Source: Bacillus sp. FJAT-28004
GTDB lineage: Bacteria > Bacillota > Bacilli > Paenibacillales > Paenibacillaceae
NCBI RefSeq assembly: GCF_001280845.1
Contig: NZ_LGHP01000001.1
Coordinates: forward strand, 4,261,093-4,325,092
Length of the DNA: 64,000 bases
Reading direction: 5' to 3'
Below, one piece after another: positions 1 through 7,433 of the stretch (position 1 is its first letter; the number at the start of each line of letters is the position of its first letter). A program made the translations under genes and the position numbers. Below the pieces are notes generated by a model, which was not told the origin of the DNA, made no database searches, and was given only the letters and a program-made list of their open reading frames with translations.

Positions 1-1
1 C

Positions 2-292
2 TATGGCGACCCTGCCTGCAAAATGACCGTGGTTACCTGTATTGAAATTCCATCTGGGGTAGACGGGGAATCCGTTAGATCGATGCTGCTTGATCATTAC
101 GGCATTGAGATCGCCAGCTCCTTCGGACCCTTGAAGGGGAAAATATGGAGAATCGGCACGATGGGCTACAGCTGCAGCAAGCGAAACGTGCTGCTCACAC
201 TTGGTGCGCTGGAAGCGGTGCTGCTGCGTCATGGTCATCAGCTGGAAGCGGGGCGAGCGCTGCAGGCGGCTATGGATGTTTATAAGATGTAG
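2..292 (+). CDS. PLP-dependent alanine/ureidoglycine-glyoxylate aminotransferase, C-terminal part
   Basis: The reading frame is already open at base 2, so this is the 3' end of a gene that starts before the window. The visible 96 residues match the small C-terminal domain of fold-type I aminotransferases of the PucG / serine-pyruvate / alanine-glyoxylate group: a substrate-loop region with GVDGE, a GKIWRIGTMGY stretch, then NVLLTLGALEAVL, and a closing helix. In PucG this family transfers the amino group of ureidoglycine to glyoxylate in purine catabolism; other members use alanine or serine. The catalytic lysine domain lies outside the window, so the exact substrate cannot be read. A terminator follows about 30 bp after the stop codon. 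Confidence 0.8.
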   Translation, partial: YGDPACKMTVVTCIEIPSGVDGESVRSMLLDHYGIEIASSFGPLKGKIWRIGTMGYSCSKRNVLLTLGALEAVLLRHGHQLEAGRALQAAMDVYKM

Positions 293-323
293 GCTAAGTA
301 GTTTTCCTCTTATTTTAGTATCA

Positions 324-370
324 AAAAGAACGTCCCTTTGCCATGAGCAGAAGGACGTTCTTCTTCGTTT
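324..370 (+). terminator. Rho-independent terminator after the aminotransferase gene
   Basis: A 12-bp stem (AAAAGAACGTCC pairing with GGACGTTCTTCTT) closes a 17-base loop and is followed by a T-rich tract. It sits between the plus-strand aminotransferase end and the minus-strand PH-domain gene and could serve both convergent transcripts. Confidence 0.75.
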
Positions 371-397
371 TCCTATCGTATGATATTGATCTCAAAA

Positions 398-1012
398 TTA
401 GTTGTTGATATAACGCTCAAAAATAGCGCCAAAATCCTTGATGCGATACTGTTTGTGGGTATTTACGAGCCAGTTGAACGCGGATTTGTTCAGTCCGTCG
501 AACTGCTCGACGACGTTGAAGTCGCCTTTATGGAATTGTTGCAATGTCGTGGATGCAAGATCGAGACTGCGTCTTGCATATTCAAGCGAGATTTCGTTCT
601 CGCGTGTAACTTCAGAAATTTTGATGAGCGCTTTATAGAGGTCTTTCAGCTCCTCGATATGCTTCTTGTTGACATCTATGGAGAAGGGAACTGAACCAAT
701 CGTGAACTTGATTTCAACATCAAGGTCGACGGTGCCTGCTGTTTCCAATGCAACCTGCGAAATTTGGTTAGCGCTGTAGGAGTAACGCTTCAATATCCGT
801 TTTTTGCTAAGTGCGCTTTTGCCGTCAAGATGAATGAGTGCAAGGTTTGTGAAGCAATATTCGTCGGTTTTTGACTTAATGAGAAAATAGATTTTCTCAT
901 TATCCTCGTGCATGACGTAATCGTCAGCATCGGCTTTGCTGAAATCTGCAGGTTTGATGATCGCGCCAATATCACTTATTCCAAGCGCGTCTGCGGCTAA
1001 TTTTCCAAACAT
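398..1012 (-). CDS. YvbH-like bacterial PH-domain protein
   Basis: A 204-residue cytoplasmic protein resembling Bacillus YvbH. The N-terminal two thirds is a bacterial pleckstrin-homology-like domain (DADDYVMHEDNEKIYFLIKSK, then ALIHLDGKSA, then VDLDVEIKFTIG); the C-terminal third is a helical oligomerisation region (residues about 130-204). No catalytic motif or signal peptide is visible, and the biological role of this family is not settled. I chose the ATG at 1012 because it follows the SD GAAAGGA and begins MFGKLAADALG, the usual family N-terminus; a longer frame to 1045 would put the SD inside the gene. It is a single-gene unit transcribed away from the repeat-bearing gap upstream. Confidence 0.8.
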   Translation of the reverse strand: MFGKLAADALGISDIGAIIKPADFSKADADDYVMHEDNEKIYFLIKSKTDEYCFTNLALIHLDGKSALSKKRILKRYSYSANQISQVALETAGTVDLDVEIKFTIGSVPFSIDVNKKHIEELKDLYKALIKISEVTRENEISLEYARRSLDLASTTLQQFHKGDFNVVEQFDGLNKSAFNWLVNTHKQYRIKDFGAIFERYINN

Positions 1013-1108
1013 GGTACCATTCCTTTCGAGTTGCATTGAATTCATACCTATTCATTATATATTAAAAAATGGAAATTATGATAGTCCGTTTGTCGTATTT
1101 TGGCGCAG

Positions 1109-1294
1109 TACGTTGTACTTTATACAACCTGGAAGCCTTCTTACCGTCACCTCCAATGCTGCGTTGTAGATTCTACAATAGAAGTTCCTCGATTGATCCT
1201 TTTTTTCTTTTTGGCGGCTGTTTCTGTTGTATTTCTGCAGTGTAGTCGCTTAATTCGAGTCTCATGTAAGGTTTCTATTGTACTTTATGCAACA
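1109..1294. repeat. Four-box palindromic repeat element, copy A
   Basis: First of three copies of an intergenic element. It holds four 15-bp boxes of the pattern TTGYA-N5-TRCAA (the third is degenerate): 1113-1127 TTGTACTTTATACAA, 1164-1178 TTGTAGATTCTACAA, 1227-1241 TTGTATTTCTGCAGT, and 1278-1292 TTGTACTTTATGCAA. Start-to-start spacings are 51, 63 and 51 bp, identical to copies B and C. The sequence between boxes is only weakly conserved. It occupies the non-coding gap between the divergent PH-protein and permease genes (1013-1536). I see no ORF with an SD there. Confidence 0.85.
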
Positions 1295-1536
1295 GAGGTA
1301 AGAGATAGTTGGTTTCGGTGCTTGGAGTATCTCTGTGACTTCGAATCCTTTGAACGATACTCTTCGATCATAGGTCTAGTGAAGTTTTGTCCATCGGATG
1401 GATAAAATACGGAAAATTCAACAAACTGAGGAGATGAAAAGCGTGTATGTAGTGGAGTGCGGCAGATGCAGTAAAAAATGATGCGACACAACGCGCTAAC
1501 AATAAGAATAACAGCTAAGAATGGAGGAACGCGTCA

Positions 1537-2976
1537 ATGAGTGAGCAACGAGATGACTCAAACACGCTGCGCAGAGGTCTGAAGGCTCGGCACATGACAA
1601 TGATATCGCTTGGAGGTTCCATCGGTACGGGCCTCTTTCTTGCAAGTGGCGGCGCCATTCACTCTGCGGGCCCGGGAGGCGCGGTTCTTGCTTATTCCCT
1701 TATCGGTATTATGGTGTATTTTCTAATGACGAGCTTGGGGGAAATGGCTACCTATATGCCTGTGTCGGGTACGTTCAGCACCTATGCAACCCGTTTTGTT
1801 GATCCCTCGCTTGGATTTGCTCTTGGCTGGAACTATTGGTACAACTGGGCGATAACGATTGCTGCGGAGCTCTCTGCGGCCACGCTAATTATGAAATTTT
1901 GGTTTCCGAACAGTCCATCTATTTTATGGAGCGGTTTATTTCTATTGTTGATGCTAAGCCTTAATCTTCTATCTGTTAAGGGTTATGGCGAATCGGAATA
2001 CTGGTTTGCGATGATCAAAATTGTAACGGTGATCGTGTTTATCGCTATCGGTTTGATGATGGTGATTGGTATATGGAATGGGAAGGCGGTTGGCATCAGC
2101 AATCTGACGGATAATCCGTTTCCTGCCGGCTTTCTCGCTACGTTAGGTGTTTTTATGGCAGCTGGTTTCTCCTTTCAAGGCACGGAGCTGATCGGAGTGA
2201 CGGCCGGTGAGAGTGAGAATCCTCGCGAAAATATTCCACGCGCCATTCGTTCGATTTTTTGGAGAATCCTCTTGTTCTACATATTGGCTATATTGCTAAT
2301 CGGCATGCTGATCCCGTATTCAAACGAACACCTGGCGAGCGGAGACATTTCAACGAGTCCGTTCACGATCATTTTCGAGAGAGCGGGGCTGGCGGTTGCT
2401 GCTTCGATAATGAATGCAGTCATTTTAACATCGGTTTTGTCAGCTGGCAATTCTGGTATGTATGCCTCTACTCGTATGCTTTGGGTGCTGGCGAAGGAGG
2501 GTAAGGCACCTCGCTTTCTAGCACGACTGAACGTACGCGGAGTTCCGGTAGCAGCGCTCCTCGCGACTGGGGCTCTTGGCATGCTTGCTTTTCTAGCTTC
2601 CTTCTTCGGCGACGGCGTCGTCTACGTTTGGCTGCTGAATGCGTCGGGGATGTCTGGTTTTATCGTTTGGCTTGGCATTGCAATTAGCCATTATCGCTTT
2701 CGCAGAGCCTACCTATCGCAAGGCCACAAGCTTGAAGATCTGGCCTACCTGGCCAAATGGTTTCCTTTTGGGCCGATTCTCGCTATGCTGCTCTGTATCG
2801 TTGTGATTGGCGGTCAGTTTGTTGGCGCCCTAAATGATGGTCGCATCGATTGGGCTTATATCGTCGCTTCCTACATCGGTATCCCGATGTTCCTCGCTAT
2901 CTTCATCGGCCACAAATGGAAGCATCGCACCCGAATGTTGACACTAGCAGAGTGTAAGCTCGATCCGGAGGGATAA
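1537..2976 (+). CDS. lysP: LysP-type amino acid permease (APC superfamily)
   Basis: A 479-residue integral membrane protein with about 12 hydrophobic segments. Its whole length reads like the lysine-specific permease LysP: LKARHMTMISLGGSIGTGLF at the start, AGPGGAVLAYSLIG, GEMATYMPVSGTF, LGWNYWYNWAITIA, GFSFQGTELIGVTAGESENP, VLSAGNSGMYASTRML, and WLGIAISHYRFRRAY near the end. LysP members import lysine in symport with protons. The ATG follows GGAGG with good spacing. No lysine riboswitch or T-box could be recognised in the leader, so control is not visible. Lysine is the inferred substrate by family resemblance; another basic or aliphatic amino acid cannot be excluded. Confidence 0.85.
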   Translation: MSEQRDDSNTLRRGLKARHMTMISLGGSIGTGLFLASGGAIHSAGPGGAVLAYSLIGIMVYFLMTSLGEMATYMPVSGTFSTYATRFVDPSLGFALGWNYWYNWAITIAAELSAATLIMKFWFPNSPSILWSGLFLLLMLSLNLLSVKGYGESEYWFAMIKIVTVIVFIAIGLMMVIGIWNGKAVGISNLTDNPFPAGFLATLGVFMAAGFSFQGTELIGVTAGESENPRENIPRAIRSIFWRILLFYILAILLIGMLIPYSNEHLASGDISTSPFTIIFERAGLAVAASIMNAVILTSVLSAGNSGMYASTRMLWVLAKEGKAPRFLARLNVRGVPVAALLATGALGMLAFLASFFGDGVVYVWLLNASGMSGFIVWLGIAISHYRFRRAYLSQGHKLEDLAYLAKWFPFGPILAMLLCIVVIGGQFVGALNDGRIDWAYIVASYIGIPMFLAIFIGHKWKHRTRMLTLAECKLDPEG

Positions 2977-3050
2977 CGGATATGCGATGAGCTGAGTTTA
3001 TTTTTTGATCGCAATCGAGAAAGTGACCGTTTTATGCCTTTAGTATGAAA

Positions 3051-3094
3051 AAAGCTTCCAGCCCTATGCGCGATGGCACAGGGCTGGAAGCTTT
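3051..3094 (-). terminator. Strong hairpin terminator between convergent lysP and ytxJ genes
   Basis: A near-perfect 15-bp stem (AAGCTTCCAGCCCT with AGGGCTGGAAGCTT) and a 12-base loop. On the minus strand it is followed by a run of T residues, so it best ends the ytxJ transcript; the plus side has only a short T-rich tail. Confidence 0.8.
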
Positions 3095-3126
3095 GCTTCA
3101 AAATATTAATAGGCCTGTATCTAAAA

Positions 3127-3465
3127 TTAGTCGAGTACAGCTGTAATATGAGCTTTAGTAATCGACCAGTGGGATGTCGTCCACACTTTTTCTTTTTTCT
3201 CAATAAAGATAATTTGCGGGGATTCATGTTTTACAGACGTGTCTTCCGCAATTTGGTTGGAGACCGGACGCGACTCAATGACCTTCACGAGAACGTATTC
3301 TACGTCTTCTCTTGGTTTTCCATCGAGGTATTGATTAAATTCTTGATGAGCGTTCGCGCTAACCGGGCAAGTTGTGCTGTGCTTGAAAACAACGAGTGGA
3401 CGAGTAGCTGAAGCTTCGTAAACGTTGTTCCATTCTTCAATAGATGTAATTTCTTTGTATGACAT
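3127..3465 (-). CDS. ytxJ: Bacillithiol-system redox protein YtxJ (monothiol bacilliredoxin-like)
   Basis: A 112-residue cytoplasmic thioredoxin-fold protein. The active-site loop reads HSTTCPVSA with a single cysteine at residue 33, the TCPVS motif typical of YtxJ (BrxC). Family members are thought to remove bacillithiol from oxidised cysteines of target proteins in Bacillota that use bacillithiol rather than glutathione. A later conserved region (VSNQIAEDTSVKHESPQIIFI) carries the cis-proline loop. The ATG follows AAAGGAG. It is a stand-alone gene with its own terminator downstream. Confidence 0.88.
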   Translation of the reverse strand: MSYKEITSIEEWNNVYEASATRPLVVFKHSTTCPVSANAHQEFNQYLDGKPREDVEYVLVKVIESRPVSNQIAEDTSVKHESPQIIFIEKKEKVWTTSHWSITKAHITAVLD

Positions 3466-3579
3466 AAGGGAAACACTCCTTTTGGTAGGTTTGGACAGGC
3501 CTCGATGACCGTGTTCACTTATTATATCGTTAATTAAAGTGTAAAGTCACCTCGCAGCGTAAAAGTTGTGATTTAACTA

Positions 3580-3608
3580 TTGCAATATGGAAAACGCCAT
3601 GCTAAGAT
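3580..3608 (+). promoter_or_regulatory. Predicted sigma-A promoter of the TetR gene
   Basis: TTGCAA at 3580-3585 and TAAGAT at 3603-3608 are separated by 17 bp. The TetR operator at 3622-3644 would cover the start of the transcript, which fits autorepression. Confidence 0.5.
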
Positions 3609-3621
3609 ACATTATACGAAA

Positions 3622-3644
3622 TGACCGAATTGGTTTTTTGGTCA
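3622..3644. promoter_or_regulatory. TetR operator 1 (TGACCG-N12-GGTCA)
   Basis: An interrupted inverted repeat, TGACC...GGTCA, spanning 23 bp just downstream of the predicted -10 of the TetR gene. The same TGACCG-N12-GGTCA arrangement recurs at 4269-4291 in front of the YhgE-like gene, which makes it a strong candidate for the binding site of this regulator. Confidence 0.65.
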
Positions 3645-3664
3645 GTTGTTCAGGAGGTGACAGG

Positions 3665-4240
3665 ATGGCGGTTGACCGACGGCAGCAAATAATCGATGCG
3701 GCGACAAAGTCGTTTGCGTTATTCGGATATAAGGCAACGACGATGGATCAGGTTGCGAAGATTGCTAACGTAGGCAAGGGCACCATTTACACATTTTTTG
3801 CGAATAAGGAAGTGCTGTTTCAGGAAATAATGAATCGAATGATTCAAGATATGAAACATGTTGCAGAGCAGGTTGTTGATCGAGAGAAGAAGTTTTTCGA
3901 TAACTTGAATGCTGTGCTTGAGCAAATGTTTGATTTCCGAGAGCAGCATGAGCTGGCGATGAAGCTGGCACATGAGGTGAGGGAGATCGGCACGCCGATG
4001 GCGCGCGAAGGTATTGAGCAGCTGGAGAGGGCAGTCGTAAGCTACATTCAACAGGAAGTGCAGCGGGCGGTTGATAAGGGTGAACTTAAACCATGCAATC
4101 CGCAAATGACTGCATTTATTATGCTTAAGATGTATATGGCGCTCACGGTGGATTGGAAGCTGAGATATGAGCCGCTGGATAAGCGTGGGGTTTCTGAGCA
4201 GATGAGTTTTTATTTGCAGGGAGGATTGGCTCCGGAGTAG
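3665..4240 (+). CDS. TetR/AcrR family transcriptional regulator
   Basis: A 191-residue repressor. Residues about 7-53 form the TetR helix-turn-helix (IIDAATKSFALFGYKATTMD, then VGKGTIYTFFANKEVLF); the rest is an all-helical ligand-binding and dimerisation domain. I chose ATG 3665 because it directly follows CAGGAGGTGACAGG; the upstream in-frame ATG at 3587 has no SD and its codons would overlap the promoter and operator. The next gene encodes a YhgE/Pip-type membrane protein 76 bp downstream, and both are preceded by the same operator, so this is most likely its local repressor. The inducing ligand is unknown. Confidence 0.85.
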   Translation: MAVDRRQQIIDAATKSFALFGYKATTMDQVAKIANVGKGTIYTFFANKEVLFQEIMNRMIQDMKHVAEQVVDREKKFFDNLNAVLEQMFDFREQHELAMKLAHEVREIGTPMAREGIEQLERAVVSYIQQEVQRAVDKGELKPCNPQMTAFIMLKMYMALTVDWKLRYEPLDKRGVSEQMSFYLQGGLAPE

Positions 4241-4268
4241 ATCAGGTGCCTTTTTTTTCACCATAAAA

Positions 4269-4291
4269 TGACCGTATGAGGAATATGGTCA
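4269..4291. promoter_or_regulatory. TetR operator 2 in front of the YhgE/Pip gene
   Basis: TGACCGTAT...ATATGGTCA, a 23-bp inverted repeat with one mismatch in 9-base half-sites. Its geometry is identical to operator 1 (3622-3644). It lies 26 bp before the start codon of the membrane protein gene. Confidence 0.65.
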
Positions 4292-4316
4292 ATTAGTAAA
4301 TAGGAGAGTGAAGTAC

Positions 4317-6551
4317 TTGAAGTTGAGAGGCATACAACAATTTGGTGAGGAACTAGCGGCAATTGCTCGTAATAAGAAGGTGCTCATAGCGGTTATCGCG
4401 GTACTGGCCATTCCGGTCTTATATACAGCGATGTTTCTTACGGCATTCTGGGATCCTTATGCGAAACTGGCTGATCTGCCGGTCGCAATAGTTAATGAAG
4501 ATAAAGGTACAGAGTTTAATGGCGAGAAAATGCAAATCGGTGCTGATTTTGAGGAACAGCTGAAGAAAAATCCGAAATTTAATTGGGTATTTGTAAGCAT
4601 GGAAGAAGCGGAAAAGGGGCTTGCGGATAATAGCTACTATATGGCAATTGAAATTCCTGCAGACTTCTCGGAGAAGACGACTTCTCTCACTTCCGATAAA
4701 CCGATGCCGGCACAGCTCAAATATGTTCCGAATGAGGGTTATAACTTCCTAGCTTCTCAAATCGGTAACACGGCAATCGATCAGCTCAAATCATTATTGA
4801 ACAAAGAGGTAACATCAGCTTATACGCGTACCGTGTTCGAACAAATGGAGCAATTGGTTGATGGAGTTGGTCAAGCGAGCGATGGTGCAGGTGAAATCGC
4901 GGAAGGCACGACGAAAGCGAAGGATGGCGCGGTACTTATTGAGCAAAATCTGAGCAAGCTCGTCAGCGGTTCATTGACGCTGCAAGAAGGTGTGAGCAAG
5001 CTTGAAGCAGGCGGTCAGAAGCTGGCTTCAGGAAGCAGTGAGCTTAACAGCGGAGCTGCTAATCTTGCAAGCGGGCTAGGCCAACTTGGCACCGCGCAGA
5101 AGCAGCTTGGCGATGCAGCCGCATCGCTTGGTGAAGGCGTGAAGAGCGTTGGGACTGGCGCTGTGAAGCTGAGCGCGGGATTGTCGGAGCTATCGGGCGC
5201 TGGTGGTCAACTGGCGACGAGTGCAACAGGTGCGCAGCAAGCAGCAGGACAGCTAGCTGGCGGACTTGACGCTGCGGCTTCTGGGACGGCTGAGCTGGAG
5301 GCTGGTGCAGCTAAGCTGGCGAAGGGGCTCGAGCAGCTTGCTCAGTCTGATTCAGAGCTTGCTCAGGATGCGAACTTTAAAGCGCTGCTTGCAGCTAGCA
5401 AGCAACTAGAGGCTGGTTTGGTGAAGTCCTCAGAAGCTCAGCAGCAATTGAATGGTGGAGCAACCAAGTTGAATGAGGGTCTTGTGAAGCTATCTGCAGG
5501 ACTAGGCACATTCGATGCGAAGCTGAAGGATGCTGCGACGGCTGGTAACCAGCTTGGAGCAGGTGGAGAGAAGCTTGTGGCTGGTGCAAATAAGTTTACG
5601 AGCGGTATGCAACAGTTTGGCGTGAAGTTCAGTGAAGCAAGTGCTGGCGGCACGAAGTTGGCAGCAGGTGCGAAGCAGCTGAGTAGCGGTGTTTCTGAGC
5701 TGACAGCGGGCCTTGGACAACTGTCGACGAGTATCGTTCCTTTCGTTGATGGCTCAACGCAGCTTGAAGATGGCGCGCAGCAGGTAGCTTCCGGCTTGCT
5801 TAAGCTGGATGAAGGCACACATGAATTGTCGGGCAAGCTAAGTGATGCATCTGACAAGACAGCAGGATTAGAGCTTACTGACGACATGGTGGATATGTTT
5901 GCAGATCCAATCAAGCTTGATGTTGAAAGAGTAAATGAAGTACCGAACTATGGTACGGGTTTTGCGCCTTACTTCCTATCACTTGGTCTGTTTGTAGGTG
6001 CATTGCTTATTACCATTGTATATCCGGTACGCATTCCTGCCATTCGCCCGCCGAATGCGTGGAGTTGGTTTGCAAGTAAGGCGTTAACGCTTGTTCTGAT
6101 TGGTACGATCCAAGCGCTTATTGCTGATGCGGCACTATTCTTTATCCTTCATCTCGAAGTACAAAGTGTTCCGCTATTCATTATGTACTCCATTTTGACT
6201 AGTATTGCTTTTATGATGCTCGTTCAGTTCTTCGTGGCAACGCTTGGCGATCCAGGTCGCTTCGTGGCAATCGTCGTATTGATATTCCAATTGACGACTT
6301 CCGCAGGTACGTTCCCGCTTGAACTTATTCCGAACTGGCTTCAAAAGGTAACGCCTTGGCTGCCTATGACTTATACAGTGGCTGGCTTTAAGGATGTTAT
6401 CTCTACCGGTGATTTTGATTCGATGTGGAAATACGCAGCTTTGTTAGCTGGTTATGCGGTATTGTTCGCGGCATTGACGCTTACTTTCTTTATCGTTACT
6501 CACCGGAAAGAGAAAAATGCAGACATTGCAGCAGCACCGACTATGTCTTAA
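4317..6551 (+). CDS. YhgE/Pip-domain ABC-2-like membrane protein
   Basis: About 744 residues. An N-terminal membrane segment (VLIAVIAVLAIPVLYTAMFL) is followed by an extracytoplasmic domain with AIVNEDKGTEFNG. A long region of helical repeats follows (about residues 190-525, LASGSSELNSGAANLASG and many variants with L and G every few residues). Five or so C-terminal membrane segments close the protein in ABC-2 permease fashion (GTFPLELIPNWLQ near the end). Family members include B. subtilis YhgE, phage infection protein and the EsaA type VII secretion component. I prefer TTG 4317, spaced 8 bases from the SD GGAGAG; GTG 4308 would overlap the SD. It is probably repressed by the adjacent TetR protein. 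Export of a toxic or hydrophobic compound is an inference. Confidence 0.82.
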   Translation: MKLRGIQQFGEELAAIARNKKVLIAVIAVLAIPVLYTAMFLTAFWDPYAKLADLPVAIVNEDKGTEFNGEKMQIGADFEEQLKKNPKFNWVFVSMEEAEKGLADNSYYMAIEIPADFSEKTTSLTSDKPMPAQLKYVPNEGYNFLASQIGNTAIDQLKSLLNKEVTSAYTRTVFEQMEQLVDGVGQASDGAGEIAEGTTKAKDGAVLIEQNLSKLVSGSLTLQEGVSKLEAGGQKLASGSSELNSGAANLASGLGQLGTAQKQLGDAAASLGEGVKSVGTGAVKLSAGLSELSGAGGQLATSATGAQQAAGQLAGGLDAAASGTAELEAGAAKLAKGLEQLAQSDSELAQDANFKALLAASKQLEAGLVKSSEAQQQLNGGATKLNEGLVKLSAGLGTFDAKLKDAATAGNQLGAGGEKLVAGANKFTSGMQQFGVKFSEASAGGTKLAAGAKQLSSGVSELTAGLGQLSTSIVPFVDGSTQLEDGAQQVASGLLKLDEGTHELSGKLSDASDKTAGLELTDDMVDMFADPIKLDVERVNEVPNYGTGFAPYFLSLGLFVGALLITIVYPVRIPAIRPPNAWSWFASKALTLVLIGTIQALIADAALFFILHLEVQSVPLFIMYSILTSIAFMMLVQFFVATLGDPGRFVAIVVLIFQLTTSAGTFPLELIPNWLQKVTPWLPMTYTVAGFKDVISTGDFDSMWKYAALLAGYAVLFAALTLTFFIVTHRKEKNADIAAAPTMS

Positions 6552-6580
6552 TGGCTATTATATAATTGAAAGTATGATTG

Positions 6581-6608
6581 AAGCCGGCCCTCGTGGCCGG
6601 TTTTTTTT
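6581..6608 (+). terminator. Rho-independent terminator of the YhgE/Pip gene
   Basis: CCGGCC-CTCGT-GGCCGG stem-loop followed by eight T residues, about 30 bp after the stop codon. Confidence 0.9.
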
Positions 6609-6800
6609 GTGTTCCCAGCTGTGGCGCTTTATGCAGAGTTTACTAATCTCTAGTCGATATCCTTGTAAGGGCTGAGAAATGACAGCCCAGTCACAGGCTC
6701 ATTGCGTTAGAATAGCGCAAGAAGATGCATATTACGTATATAACAGGATGGTGTCGTAATTGTTCATTTGCATCTCTAATCGTAAACAACATCTTAGGTC

Positions 6801-6986
6801 TACATTGTAGTTTATGCAATGTACAAGGCTTCCAAGCGGCTTCACTGTCGTTACATTGTAGAAAGTACAACAGATTTCCTTGTATCTTTTAATTATTCAG
6901 CATTAATGGTTAGTTCTATTGCATTTCTGCAGTGCAGCTCATGATGACGAGTGCCATGTGAGGTTTCTGTTGTATTTAGTGCAATG
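6801..6986. repeat. Four-box palindromic repeat element, copy B
   Basis: Boxes at 6805-6819 TTGTAGTTTATGCAA, 6856-6870 TTGTAGAAAGTACAA, 6919-6933 TTGCATTTCTGCAGT and 6970-6984 TTGTATTTAGTGCAA. Spacings are 51, 63 and 51 bp, exactly as in copies A and C and in the same orientation as A. It lies in the 620-bp gap between the convergent YhgE/Pip gene and ptsH. Apart from this element and the flanking terminators I see nothing else there. Confidence 0.85.
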
Positions 6987-7100
6987 TAGCCAAGTTGGTA
7001 TAGCGGATGTGTAGGAGGATAAACTTTTAATCCCGTTAAGTGTTAAGCATTTACGATCAGCGCGCCCAATGGCCAATCGCTATACATAACTTAGTTATGC

Positions 7101-7161
7101 CGGATAAAATAAAACGGCTGTCCGAAAAAGAAGGCATGATGCCTTCTTTCTCGGACAACCG
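7101..7161 (-). terminator. Terminator of the mannitol operon
   Basis: A long imperfect stem built from CGGCTGTCCGA, AAGAAGGCA and their complements around a 3-base loop. On the minus strand it is followed by TTTTATTTT. It lies just beyond the ptsH stop codon and ends the mtlA-to-ptsH transcript. Confidence 0.85.
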
Positions 7162-7172
7162 CTAATTATTAG

Positions 7173-7433
7173 CTATTCATGTATGGCAGTAAGCAGCTGA
7201 CCCAGCGCCTCGAGCGCCTGTTCTTCTTGTTCGCCGTCAATTTCCAAAGTGACTTCTTCATTCGCCGCGATGCCTAGTGTAAGCATGCTTAGCGAGCTTT
7301 TGCCGTTCACTCTTTTCCCTTTATTAATCACGTTAATCTTGCAAGGGAAGGTGCTGGCGGTTTGGACGAAGGTTTTAGTCGGACGAACGTGAAAGCCTGT
7401 CGGATTGATGATAGTGTAAGTTTTGCTAATCAT
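7173..7433 (-). CDS. ptsH: HPr phosphocarrier protein, mannitol-operon copy
   Basis: An 86-residue HPr. His15 is in GFHVRPTK, the site phosphorylated by enzyme I, and Ser46 is in GKSSLSMLTLG, the site used by HPr kinase in Bacillota, so both phosphotransfer and CcpA co-repressor functions look intact. The start overlaps the end of ptsI by 8 bp, which implies translational coupling. It is the last gene of the mannitol operon. The order ptsI-ptsH is the reverse of the usual general PTS operon ptsH-ptsI, so this is probably an additional, pathway-linked copy; whether another ptsHI exists in the genome cannot be seen here. Confidence 0.92.
   Translation of the reverse strand: MISKTYTIINPTGFHVRPTKTFVQTASTFPCKINVINKGKRVNGKSSLSMLTLGIAANEEVTLEIDGEQEEQALEALGQLLTAIHE

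Noticed and set aside
1109..1294. Interpreting the palindromic repeats as a CRISPR array
   Set aside because: Repeats are only about 15-25 bp, degenerate, palindromic, unequal in spacing (51, 63, 51), recur with the same layout at three sites, and no cas genes are present.
1405..1536. Possible lysine riboswitch or T-box in front of the LysP-type permease
   Set aside because: None of the conserved L-box or T-box sequences could be found; the leader appears short and the upstream gap is explained by repeat copy A.
4860..5910. Repetitive DNA with long ORFs on the minus strand
   Set aside because: The repeats encode the L/G-rich helical repeats of the YhgE/Pip protein; the minus-strand frames are shadows caused by biased codon composition, without SD sites.
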